The notes below the pieces were generated by a model that was given only the letters and a program-made list of their open reading frames with translations, searched no databases and had not been told where the DNA came from. Positions 1 to 5,436 of a stretch of DNA of 5,436 nt are shown piece after piece. Position 1 is the stretch's first letter. Each line of letters begins with the position of its first letter. The position numbers were made by a program, and so were the translations under genes. The DNA is from Clostridia bacterium (lineage in GTDB: Bacteria; Bacillota; Clostridia; Christensenellales; UBA1242): NCBI GenBank assembly GCA_017503445.1, contig JAFVTB010000115.1:1-5436 (forward strand), written 5' to 3'.

Positions 1-53
1 TATGTGCCATCATATTTTTTTTCGGGATTTCCCAGCCCAACCAAAAGTTTCAT
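1..53 (-). CDS. pth: Peptidyl-tRNA hydrolase, N-terminal fragment (runs off left edge)
   Basis: Only the first 17 codons are present. They read MKLLVGLGNPEKKYDGT, which matches the highly conserved start of bacterial peptidyl-tRNA hydrolase (family pattern: MKLIVGLGNPG, then a Y-x-x-T-R-H-N motif). The enzyme is cytosolic and cleaves peptidyl-tRNA released from stalled ribosomes, recycling tRNA. The ATG lies 3 nt after the stop codon of the GlmU-like gene, and a GAAGGA ribosome binding site overlaps the end of that gene, so the two are almost certainly co-transcribed and co-translated. GlmU and Pth genes also lie near each other in Bacillus (glmU-prs-ctc-pth), which supports the call. The catalytic His and Asn lie outside the window and cannot be checked. 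Confidence 0.9.
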   Translation of the reverse strand, partial: MKLLVGLGNPEKKYDGT

Positions 54-56
54 TTT

Positions 57-827
57 TTATCCTTCAATTTTTTGATATGCTTCCACGCGTGTGCCACTTG
101 GAATTTTTGCACCATTTATATACGCCCCGCAAAGCATGCAATTTGCACTAATTGTGGCATTTTGCGAAACATTGTTTGGCAAAAGTTTTGTGCCGCGGCT
201 TATGATGCTGCTTCCCAAAATATGGTTGTTTGGCGCAATCACAACGCCCGGCTCAATCACCACATCTGCATCAATAAAAGTTGTGGCAAGGTTTTTGATG
301 AACACGCCGTTTTTTTGATGAAATTCCAAAATGCGATTTTGCAGAATATTTGTCACAAACTCAAGCTGGCGAAAATCAAACACCTGAATAAAATCTTCAT
401 CGCCAAAATATTGCACACTTGGCGCGATAATGCTTTCAGCAGTTTTGATATATTCTGTGTTAAAAACATAACCGCGCGGAAGCTTAAGCACATTCACATC
501 GTGAACTTCGGCAAACGCGGCAATTTCCAGAATTGTGGATTTTTTGATAAGCGGCGTATCGCTGTAAAGCACCAAAGTGTGGCGCGCTGCGCCAAGCATC
601 GGCTTTATGATTTCAAGAACATCGCTTTCGGGCGTGCAAATTGTGGTTTTGATTGGAAATGCACCCGCCGCAAGTTCCACAAACTTCCACATTGGTTTGC
701 CACAAATTTCAAGGTCAAACGCGCGCGGCGCACCTTTGAACGCAGGGTTTTGGTAAAGAAGAATAATCACCTCAAGTTCTGGTTGATCAATGATTTGCGC
801 CATTGTTTGGGTTTGCGTTTGAAGCAT
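57..827 (-). CDS. Shortened, degenerate GlmU-like protein (nucleotidyltransferase remnant plus short left-handed beta-helix)
   Basis: This is a 256-residue protein related to GlmU, the bifunctional enzyme that makes UDP-GlcNAc for cell wall synthesis. Residues 18-50 resemble the start of the uridyltransferase domain (ICGKPMWKFV fits the IxGKPM pattern), and VLYSDTPLI (86-94) matches the GlmU metal-binding GDxPL segment. Residues 145-183 resemble the linker helix leading to GV..I.....TTFID (174-186), the GlmU signature that opens the beta-helix. About ten hexapeptide-like units follow (185-244). Much is missing. The LAAGxGTRM nucleotide loop is replaced by an unrelated stretch around 24-35, the QxGTxxA region is not seen, and the helix stops before the acetyltransferase active site. 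Typical GlmU is about 456 residues. It therefore looks like a pseudo-enzyme or a protein with an altered role, although the frame is intact and the start and RBS are good. The ATG at 827 is chosen because AAGGAG sits 7 nt before it; the ATG at 833 would be only 1 nt from that site. It overlaps the upstream signal peptidase gene by 41 nt. Confidence 0.75.
   Translation of the reverse strand: MLQTQTQTMAQIIDQPELEVIILLYQNPAFKGAPRAFDLEICGKPMWKFVELAAGAFPIKTTICTPESDVLEIIKPMLGAARHTLVLYSDTPLIKKSTILEIAAFAEVHDVNVLKLPRGYVFNTEYIKTAESIIAPSVQYFGDEDFIQVFDFRQLEFVTNILQNRILEFHQKNGVFIKNLATTFIDADVVIEPGVVIAPNNHILGSSIISRGTKLLPNNVSQNATISANCMLCGAYINGAKIPSGTRVEAYQKIEG
60..65 (-). promoter_or_regulatory. Ribosome binding site of pth
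   Basis: GAAGGA on the minus strand lies 6 nt upstream of the pth ATG at 53. It sits within the last codons and stop of the GlmU-like gene, so ribosomes ending that gene are delivered to the pth start. Confidence 0.75.
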
Positions 828-1872
828 TTGCATTCTCCTTTTGTTCGTTATAAATCACTTTTGCGCGTCTGTCAATATCTTCATCCAACATTTCGGGGTT
901 TTGATGCACAAGATCGGCCTTGATTTTCAAAAATTTCAGTTTGTTCACTTGCGATTTTTTCAACTTTTGGGCGAAATATGCATAATAATCTTCACGGCTG
1001 GTTTGATAAAGGTTCAGGGCGTTATCAACACTGTTGTCCCACAAAACGATGGCAAGATTAAGTTTATCCTCAGGGTGCGCGATGTCATAAAGATAAACCT
1101 TTTCTGGCGCAGAAAGATAATCTTGAAGTTTCACCTTTGAAACATCAACATCTTTAAAGCGCACTTTGCGCGTAAGAAGGTTTGTGGCAATTTTACTGCT
1201 TTTCACTTCACCAACAAATGTTGAAAATTGCAAAATAAGTGTAAGTGCCACAGGCAAAACCACCACGCACACAAGCCCCGTTGGGCTTGTAAGAAATTGC
1301 AAAAGCCCCTGAACAAACGGGCTGCTGTTAAGATATTTTGCGCAAACAAAATCTTCGCGAATAAAAGTGTTATCCGCGGCACCATTGCTGTCGCCCTTGG
1401 TTTCAAAAAAACGGGTGCCATATTCATCAACATAAATATCAATCACGCGGTGAAACACCAGCATACTTCCCGCATTCATCGCATCATTGATATTGTGGCG
1501 GTTAAGCGCACTGTCGTCAGCCACGAAATCTTGATATGTGCCATTATCAATTTGGGCGGTGATGTTGGTCAAGTTATCCAAAACGGCGTTGTCGGCCGCG
1601 TCTTTATAGCTGTAGAACACGATGATATCGCCTTTTTTAAGCGTATCAGGATTGGTTTCTTTGATAACAACCAAATCGCCAACTTCAAACCCTGCGTCAA
1701 GCATACTTCCTGATTGCACCACCGCAAAAGAATATCCAAAAATCCCCGAAATTTGATTTTCTTTTTTGTTGAGGTTTGCAATCACCGCAAACAATAAAAG
1801 CAAAAGAAGCACAACAAATAAAATTGTGCTTGCAATTGAAACAATTTTTGAAAATGTGGTTTGATTTTTCAT
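787..1872 (-). CDS. SipW/Sec11-type signal peptidase I paralog 2 with C-terminal cytoplasmic domain
   Basis: A 361-residue membrane serine protease that removes signal peptides from exported proteins. An N-terminal membrane segment lies at about 12-32. VVQSGSM (51-57) holds the nucleophile, predicted Ser56. KKGDIIVF (79-86) is the conserved core strand. HRV (141-143) supplies His141, which in the S26B (SipW/Sec11) subfamily replaces the lysine of LepB. TKGDSN (158-163) with Asp161 and Asp167 supplies the acidic residue. A second membrane segment lies at about 198-218. The usual SipW protein ends near here (about 190 residues); this one continues for about 140 residues, with basic and coiled-looking stretches, predicted to be cytoplasmic. 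An unusually long insertion lies between GDII and HRV (about 88-137). The start codon overlaps the stop of paralog 1 as ATGA, and a weak AAAGAAG lies 6 nt upstream, so coupled translation is likely. The substrate is unknown; no neighbour in the window looks secreted. Confidence 0.87.
   Translation of the reverse strand: MKNQTTFSKIVSIASTILFVVLLLLLLFAVIANLNKKENQISGIFGYSFAVVQSGSMLDAGFEVGDLVVIKETNPDTLKKGDIIVFYSYKDAADNAVLDNLTNITAQIDNGTYQDFVADDSALNRHNINDAMNAGSMLVFHRVIDIYVDEYGTRFFETKGDSNGAADNTFIREDFVCAKYLNSSPFVQGLLQFLTSPTGLVCVVVLPVALTLILQFSTFVGEVKSSKIATNLLTRKVRFKDVDVSKVKLQDYLSAPEKVYLYDIAHPEDKLNLAIVLWDNSVDNALNLYQTSREDYYAYFAQKLKKSQVNKLKFLKIKADLVHQNPEMLDEDIDRRAKVIYNEQKENANASNANPNNGANH
835..840 (-). promoter_or_regulatory. 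Ribosome binding site deciding the GlmU-like start
   Basis: A strong AAGGAG on the minus strand lies inside the end of the second signal peptidase gene. It is 7 nt from the ATG at 827 but 1 nt from the ATG at 833, so 827 is the functional start. It is the strongest Shine-Dalgarno sequence in the window. Confidence 0.75.
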
Positions 1873-3050
1873 TCTTCACTTCTTTGTGGGCGCTTTGGCG
1901 CCTGTTTGCCGGCAATAATTTTGCCCGGTTTGGCAGGTTTTGGGGCTTGGGCTTTCGCTTTTGGTTTTTTTGTGATGGCCTTGATTTTTTCTTCTTGAAT
2001 CCACTCTTGCCACACTTTGTGCATAAGCTTTTTTTGGCGCTTTGTTTTGGCAAGCCCAACAAAATACATCCAATATTTGTTTGGGTCTTCATCAAGATAT
2101 GTCAGGGCATGCATAATGCCTTGATATGTCAATTGTTCTTCTTCGTTTTTGCCAAGATATCCCCACAAAAAGTAGGACACCGCATTGCGTTCTTCTTCTT
2201 GGGCCGTGGCAAAGAATTTCACCTTATCACTCATTTCCATTTCAATGCCAATGTTGGCCTTAAGCGATTCAGGGTCATCATATGCAAGTTCACGCCTAAG
2301 AACACGCTTTTCAATGCCCATACGGCTGATTTGTTCAATGATTGAAAAGCTCATAAACAGCATCAAAATCCCAAGCGGAACCACAACCAACAAAAGCATC
2401 CCCATGGATGTTGAAAGAAAGTGGAAAACATCACGGATTATTGGTGGGGTGTAAAGATATTCCCCCACAACCAAGCTTTCGGCAATCAATAAGGCATCGG
2501 GGCCGGTGCTGTAGTGGTTTGTATCGCCTTCAGTTTTATAAAAAATTGTGCCATCATCGGCCATATAAACGCCAATTATGCGGTGAAAATAGATATCGGT
2601 GGTTTTGCTTATTTCGTCAACGGTTTTTATTTTCATTGTGCGTGGTTTTTCACGCAGGGTGTTGAATGTTTGTTCATCAAATTCGTATGTCACACTGTGG
2701 GTGCCGATGTCATAGGTTTGAATTTTGGTGAGTTGGCTTGTGGAAACGCCACTGCTTGAATAATAAAACGCGATGATATCCCCTGCGCGCAAAACATCTG
2801 GGCTTTTCTTAAGCAAAAACACAGTGTCGTGCTTTTCAAAGCCCGCTTTGGTCATACTTCCAGAACTTATGTTCACCATTGAAAAGCCAAAGATTGACGG
2901 CACTTTGTGATCGCCCTTTGCGGTGAAGATTGCAAAACAGCAAAACAGCGTAAGAATAATCACCGGATAAAACAAGATGTCGCCAATCTTGCCCATAACG
3001 GTGTATACATTTTGTTGTTTTTTATAATCCGACTTTTTGAACTTTGCCAT
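1869..3050 (-). CDS. SipW/Sec11-type signal peptidase I paralog 1 with C-terminal cytoplasmic domain
   Basis: A 393-residue predicted membrane signal peptidase and first gene of the leftward cluster. A basic N-terminus (MAKFKKSDYKKQ) precedes a membrane segment at about 25-43, so the N-terminus is inside. ISSGSM (61-66) carries the predicted nucleophile Ser65. RAGDIIAF (88-95) is the conserved core. HRI (156-158) gives His156 in place of the LepB lysine, and TEGDTN (173-178) with Asp176 and Asp185 supplies the acid: the S26B Ser-His-Asp layout. A second membrane segment at about 216-238 is followed by basic residues and roughly 150 cytoplasmic residues ending in a Lys/Pro/Ala-rich tail (about 355-390). 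About 55 residues are inserted between GDII and HRI. The ATG at 3050 is preferred over an upstream TTG at 3140, because an extended -10 promoter lies between the two and the extra 30 residues look non-coding. No Shine-Dalgarno is seen, so the mRNA may be leaderless. Confidence 0.87.
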   Translation of the reverse strand: MAKFKKSDYKKQQNVYTVMGKIGDILFYPVIILTLFCCFAIFTAKGDHKVPSIFGFSMVNISSGSMTKAGFEKHDTVFLLKKSPDVLRAGDIIAFYYSSSGVSTSQLTKIQTYDIGTHSVTYEFDEQTFNTLREKPRTMKIKTVDEISKTTDIYFHRIIGVYMADDGTIFYKTEGDTNHYSTGPDALLIAESLVVGEYLYTPPIIRDVFHFLSTSMGMLLLVVVPLGILMLFMSFSIIEQISRMGIEKRVLRRELAYDDPESLKANIGIEMEMSDKVKFFATAQEEERNAVSYFLWGYLGKNEEEQLTYQGIMHALTYLDEDPNKYWMYFVGLAKTKRQKKLMHKVWQEWIQEEKIKAITKKPKAKAQAPKPAKPGKIIAGKQAPKRPQRSEE

Positions 3051-3057
3051 TACAATT

Positions 3058-3087
3058 ATTATGGCATAATTTTTGAAAAAAAGTAAA
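3058..3087 (-). promoter_or_regulatory. Extended -10 promoter of the leftward cluster
   Basis: On the minus strand, -35 TTTACT (3087-3082) is followed after 18 nt by -10 CATAAT (3063-3058). TG at 3066-3065, one base before the -10, makes it an extended -10. The expected transcription start, about 6-8 nt further on, falls at or within 2 nt of the ATG at 3050, implying a leaderless or nearly leaderless message. The -35 is weak and lies in the centre of a perfect inverted repeat, suggesting regulation. Confidence 0.6.
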
Positions 3088-3097
3088 GTTTTTTCAA
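3073..3097. repeat. Perfect 9-bp inverted repeat over the leftward -35 (candidate operator)
   Basis: TTGAAAAAA (3073-3081) and TTTTTTCAA (3089-3097) are exact reverse complements separated by 7 nt (AGTAAAG). The spacer holds the -35 hexamer of the minus-strand promoter, so a dimeric regulator bound here would cover RNA polymerase contacts. The arms contain only one G:C pair each, which makes an RNA hairpin or terminator role unlikely. The regulator is unknown. Confidence 0.5.
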
Positions 3098-3171
3098 GGT
3101 ATTTTATAATTCGCGCGCGTGCAAGGATAAACTTCGCCAAAAAAATTCAAAATTCGTGTTTGGGTTTTTCA

Positions 3172-3200
3172 TTTACAAAAAAAATTTTTTGTGATATACT
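3172..3200 (+). promoter_or_regulatory. Extended -10 promoter of the rightward replication cluster
   Basis: -35 TTTACA (3172-3177, 5 of 6 to consensus), a 17-nt spacer, and -10 TATACT (3195-3200, 5 of 6) preceded by TG at 3192-3193, one base before the -10. This is a strong housekeeping-sigma promoter by eye. Transcription should start near 3206-3208, only 2-4 nt before the ATG at 3210, leaving no room for a Shine-Dalgarno sequence. The spacer is an A-tract followed by a T-tract (near-palindrome at 3175-3192), probably rigid or curved DNA. Confidence 0.75.
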
Positions 3201-3209
3201 TTGCCCGAA

Positions 3210-4667
3210 ATGGCATTTTGTAAGTATTCCACAGAAAGTGTTTTGGACGGCTCAACCCAGGTTGACAATGTTTTTATCACGCAATTTTTGCCCGGTGCGC
3301 CTGATGTGTGCGTAAAGGTTTATCTTTATGGCATATATAAGTGCGCAAACCCAAACGCATTCAATAACACGCTTGAAAATTTTGCATCAGAACTTGGGCT
3401 TTCAACCCAAGATGTTGAAGATGCATTCCTTTATTGGCAAGAGGTGGGGCTGGTTGATGTCATCAATGGCACAAGTTTTCAAGTGCGCTTTTTGCCTGCA
3501 AAAAACGCCGCCGCGCCAAGCCATAAATTCAGTAAATCCAAATATGCGGACTTTAACAAAAAAGCCCAGGCGCTTTTGGAAGGGCGCATGATAACCTCAA
3601 CCGAATACACTGAATATTACACCGTTATGGAAACATTCAATATTGCACCAAAGGCATTTTTGCTGGTGATTGATTATTGTGTGGCGCTTAAGGGCAAAAA
3701 TGTGGGCTATAACTATATCAACACCGTTGCGCGCAATTGGGCGCAAGAGGGCTTCACCACCCACGAGGCCATTTTGGAAAAAATCAAATCCTACAGCATC
3801 ACCACCGCCGAAATTGGCAAAATTTTGAAAATTTGTGGCATAAAGCGCAGCGCAAGTGTTGATGAACATGACAAATTCCTTAAATGGACGGAAAATCTTG
3901 GCTTTGAACTGCAAACCATTATGTTTGTGGCAGACCAAATTTTGCAAAAATCCGGCAAAGTGAATTTTGCAAAACTTGATGCCAAACTTTTGGCATATTA
4001 TGAAGCGCGCCGCATAACAATTGACGAAATCACCGATTTTGAAGCGCAGAAAACCATTGGCCTGCAAACCGCCAAAAATGTATGCAAAGCCATTGGGGTG
4101 TATTATGAAAATTTGGAAACAGTGGTTGACAAATACATAACAAAGTGGTTTGATATAGGGCATACGCCAGAGTCAATCATCACACTTGCAGATTTTTGCT
4201 TTAAAAATTCCACCCGCACGCTGGAGGGGCTTGACCTTTTGGTGCTGAAACTTTATAAACTTGGCATTGTGTCAAGCGAAGCCATCAGCGAATATGTGAT
4301 AAGCATTGTCAAACAGGACGCCGAGGTGAAAGAAGTGCTTTCCGCGCTTGGCATCACCCGCCATGTGAACAGCCAAGACCGCGAATTTTTCAAAACCTGG
4401 AAATACACATGGAATATGCCAAAAGAACTTTTGGATTTGGCGATTGAAAAATCAAGTGGCACAACAATCCCAATGCAATATATGAACAAAATTTTGTCTA
4501 ACTGGCACGCAAAGGGCATAACCACAGTGAAAGAAGCCGAAGAATTTTTGCCAAAACCTGAAAGCAAAACCTTTGCGCCAAAAGTGCACAAAGAGGGCTG
4601 GGAGCGCGAATATAAAAAAGAAGACCTTGAAGCCGTTTTTGACAGCTTGGAAGACATAGAGATTTAA
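3210..4667 (+). CDS. DnaD/DnaB-like replication initiation protein with four DnaD-type units
   Basis: A 485-residue cytosolic protein resembling the DnaD/DnaB family of Bacillota, which helps remodel origin or restart DNA and recruits the helicase loader. Residues 20-95 look like the N-terminal winged-helix domain: the FLPGAPDVCVKVYLYGIYK segment (26-44) is typical of clostridial members, followed by a helix-turn-helix-like ASELGLSTQDVEDAFLYW. Four DnaD-like helical units follow by eye: about 115-190 (YNYINTVARNWAQEGFTT is the classic C-terminal motif), 220-275, 303-360 and 388-447 (MQYMNKILSNWHAKGITT, a second clear motif). The middle two are more divergent. The C-terminal tail (about 450-485) is charged and ends acidic. 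The ATG at 3210 is chosen over the TTG at 3201 because the -10 element ends at 3200, so the TTG would probably precede the transcript start. The gene is followed after 2 nt by the helicase loader, the same logic as dnaB-dnaI in Bacillus. Confidence 0.85.
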   Translation: MAFCKYSTESVLDGSTQVDNVFITQFLPGAPDVCVKVYLYGIYKCANPNAFNNTLENFASELGLSTQDVEDAFLYWQEVGLVDVINGTSFQVRFLPAKNAAAPSHKFSKSKYADFNKKAQALLEGRMITSTEYTEYYTVMETFNIAPKAFLLVIDYCVALKGKNVGYNYINTVARNWAQEGFTTHEAILEKIKSYSITTAEIGKILKICGIKRSASVDEHDKFLKWTENLGFELQTIMFVADQILQKSGKVNFAKLDAKLLAYYEARRITIDEITDFEAQKTIGLQTAKNVCKAIGVYYENLETVVDKYITKWFDIGHTPESIITLADFCFKNSTRTLEGLDLLVLKLYKLGIVSSEAISEYVISIVKQDAEVKEVLSALGITRHVNSQDREFFKTWKYTWNMPKELLDLAIEKSSGTTIPMQYMNKILSNWHAKGITTVKEAEEFLPKPESKTFAPKVHKEGWEREYKKEDLEAVFDSLEDIEI

Positions 4668-4669
4668 TT

Positions 4670-5436
4670 ATGAACAAACAAATAAAGGAAATTTTGGATG
4701 CAAGACGCCTGAAGGCAGAAAGAGTTGCAAATCATTATAAGCAACTGATTTTTTCAATGCCAAAAGTGAAAAAACTTTATCAGGATGAGGTTGAACTTAT
4801 CCTTCAAAAAACCAAGGCCGAAGCGTTTGGAACCCCCTTTGATCCCACGCCTTTAAACGAAGCCCGTGCGCGCCTTGATGCCGTGTTTGCCGAGATTGGT
4901 TTTCAGCGCGCAAACCTTTATCCAAAATATTTCTGCCCCCTTTGCCAAGACACCGGCTTTGTGGAGGGCAAGGAGTGCACTTGCGTTGCAAAAATCAAAA
5001 GCGAACTGAATCTTAAACAAAGCCAAATTGCAAACTTTATGAGTTTTGAAAACATTGATTATTCAATGATTTCCACCGATGTTTTGAAAGGGATAATTGC
5101 AAAACTTCAAAAAATTTCACAAACCGAAAATCAAAAATATCGCATGATCACACTTTGCGGCAACGCGGGCGTGGGCAAAACATTTTTCCTTCAATGTATG
5201 GCAAATGAATTTTTGAAGCGCAGCAAAAATGTGCTTATGGACACCGCGTTTCAAATCAATAATGACTTTTTGAAACTGCACACAAGTTTTGAGCAAAAGG
5301 ATAAAATCGCCTACTTGGACAAATACCTTGAACCCGATGTTTTGATTATCGACGATTTGGGAAGCGAGCCGACATACAAAAACGTGACCAAAGAATATTT
5401 TTATCTTCTTTTAAACCAGCGCGGGTTGGACAAAAA
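4670..5436 (+). CDS. dnaI: DnaI/DnaC-type AAA+ helicase loader, partial (runs off right edge)
   Basis: The first 255 codons of an ATPase that loads the replicative DnaB/DnaC helicase onto DNA. The N-terminal part (about 1-85) is helical and charged, as expected for the helicase-binding region. A zinc-finger-like motif follows, with cysteines 89, 92, 103 and 105 (CPLCQDTGFVEGKECTC), the pattern common in Firmicutes loaders. The AAA+ domain has a Walker A motif GNAGVGKT (164-171), and Walker B VLIIDDLGSEP (224-234) has the DDLGSE form seen in DnaC/DnaI/IstB proteins. LLLNQRG (247-252) sits where the family has its NxR helix. Sensor 1 and the arginine finger lie beyond the window. IstB transposition ATPases share the Walker motifs, but the Cys4 motif, the N-terminal domain and the upstream DnaD gene argue for a helicase loader. 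It starts 2 nt after the DnaD-like stop with only a weak AGAG 8 nt upstream, so coupled translation is likely. Confidence 0.92.
   Translation, partial: MNKQIKEILDARRLKAERVANHYKQLIFSMPKVKKLYQDEVELILQKTKAEAFGTPFDPTPLNEARARLDAVFAEIGFQRANLYPKYFCPLCQDTGFVEGKECTCVAKIKSELNLKQSQIANFMSFENIDYSMISTDVLKGIIAKLQKISQTENQKYRMITLCGNAGVGKTFFLQCMANEFLKRSKNVLMDTAFQINNDFLKLHTSFEQKDKIAYLDKYLEPDVLIIDDLGSEPTYKNVTKEYFYLLLNQRGLDK

Noticed and set aside
72..923. A 283-codon open frame on the plus strand.
   Set aside because: It lies antisense to the well-supported GlmU-like gene and the end of the second signal peptidase, is rich in Cys, His, Arg and Lys with no recognisable domain, and reflects codon bias of the real genes.
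1453..1470. A second GSM motif (AGSML, residues 134-138) in signal peptidase paralog 2, close to the catalytic HRV, as a duplicated active site.
   Set aside because: It lacks the preceding hydrophobic strand and Ser-Gly context and sits at the end of the inserted region; probably chance similarity.
1228..2345. Plus-strand open frames of 161 and 189 codons (1228-1713, 1776-2345).
   Set aside because: Both are antisense to the signal peptidase genes whose catalytic motifs are clear; their translations look like low-complexity shadows (Phe/Trp/Lys-rich) without domains.
3073..3097. The inverted repeat as a transcription terminator.
   Set aside because: The stem would be almost wholly A:T, and it lies between two divergent starts where no transcript is expected to end.
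3051..3140. A 30-residue N-terminal extension of signal peptidase paralog 1 from a TTG at 3140.
   Set aside because: The stretch contains the predicted promoter and inverted repeat, has no ribosome binding site, and adds residues unlike a signal peptidase N-terminus; the ATG at 3050 begins a typical basic N-terminus.
3201..3209. TTG start adding three residues to the DnaD-like protein.
   Set aside because: The -10 hexamer ends at 3200, so the TTG would lie before or at the transcription start; the ATG at 3210 is more plausible.
3073..3315. An 80-codon plus-strand frame spanning the intergenic region and the DnaD-like start.
   Set aside because: It starts with TTG in the operator-like repeat, has no ribosome binding site, and overlaps the real gene out of frame.
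3597..4657. Minus-strand open frames of 188 and 134 codons within the DnaD-like gene (3597-4163, 4253-4657).
   Set aside because: They are antisense to conserved DnaD units and show no start signals or recognisable family.
4797..4991. A 64-codon minus-strand frame inside the helicase loader gene.
   Set aside because: It is antisense to the loader N-terminal and zinc-motif region and has no independent support.

Overview
The window reads as a compact, low-GC bacterial chromosome segment. Two divergent gene clusters leave from a 159-bp AT-rich region (about 3051-3209). No rRNA, tRNA, CRISPR array, insertion sequence or terminator was seen. The helicase-loader pair (DnaD/DnaB-like protein followed by a DnaC/DnaI-type ATPase), the SipW-like signal peptidases and the GlmU-like/pth adjacency all point to Bacillota (Firmicutes), most likely an uncultured clostridium-like lineage. 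That placement is an inference from gene content. TGA acts as a stop and no in-frame TGA is needed as sense, so the standard code fits.

Leftward cluster (minus strand, 3050 to 1): two tandem paralogous membrane signal peptidases of the Ser-His (S26B/SipW/Sec11) type, then a shortened and apparently degenerate GlmU-like protein, then the first 17 codons of peptidyl-tRNA hydrolase (pth), which runs off the left edge. The genes overlap or nearly touch: an ATGA overlap, a 41-nt overlap and a 3-nt gap. They should be co-transcribed and partly translationally coupled. GlmU near pth echoes the glmU-prs-ctc-pth order of Bacillus, but the copy here has lost most of the recognisable catalytic motifs.

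Rightward cluster (plus strand, 3210 to 5436): a 485-residue replication-initiation protein with an N-terminal winged-helix-like region and four DnaD-like helical units, followed 2 nt later by a DnaI/DnaC-type AAA+ helicase loader with a four-cysteine zinc motif, cut by the right edge. Together they probably load the replicative helicase at origins or restart sites.

Regulation: each cluster has a convincing extended -10 promoter placed only a few bases before its ATG, with no Shine-Dalgarno sequence, so both first genes may be translated from leaderless or nearly leaderless mRNAs. A perfect 9-bp inverted repeat is centred on the -35 element of the leftward promoter and looks like an operator. 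The most unusual items are the paired signal peptidases with matching large insertions and cytoplasmic C-terminal domains, the degenerate GlmU-like protein, the four-unit DnaD protein and the twin leaderless promoters.
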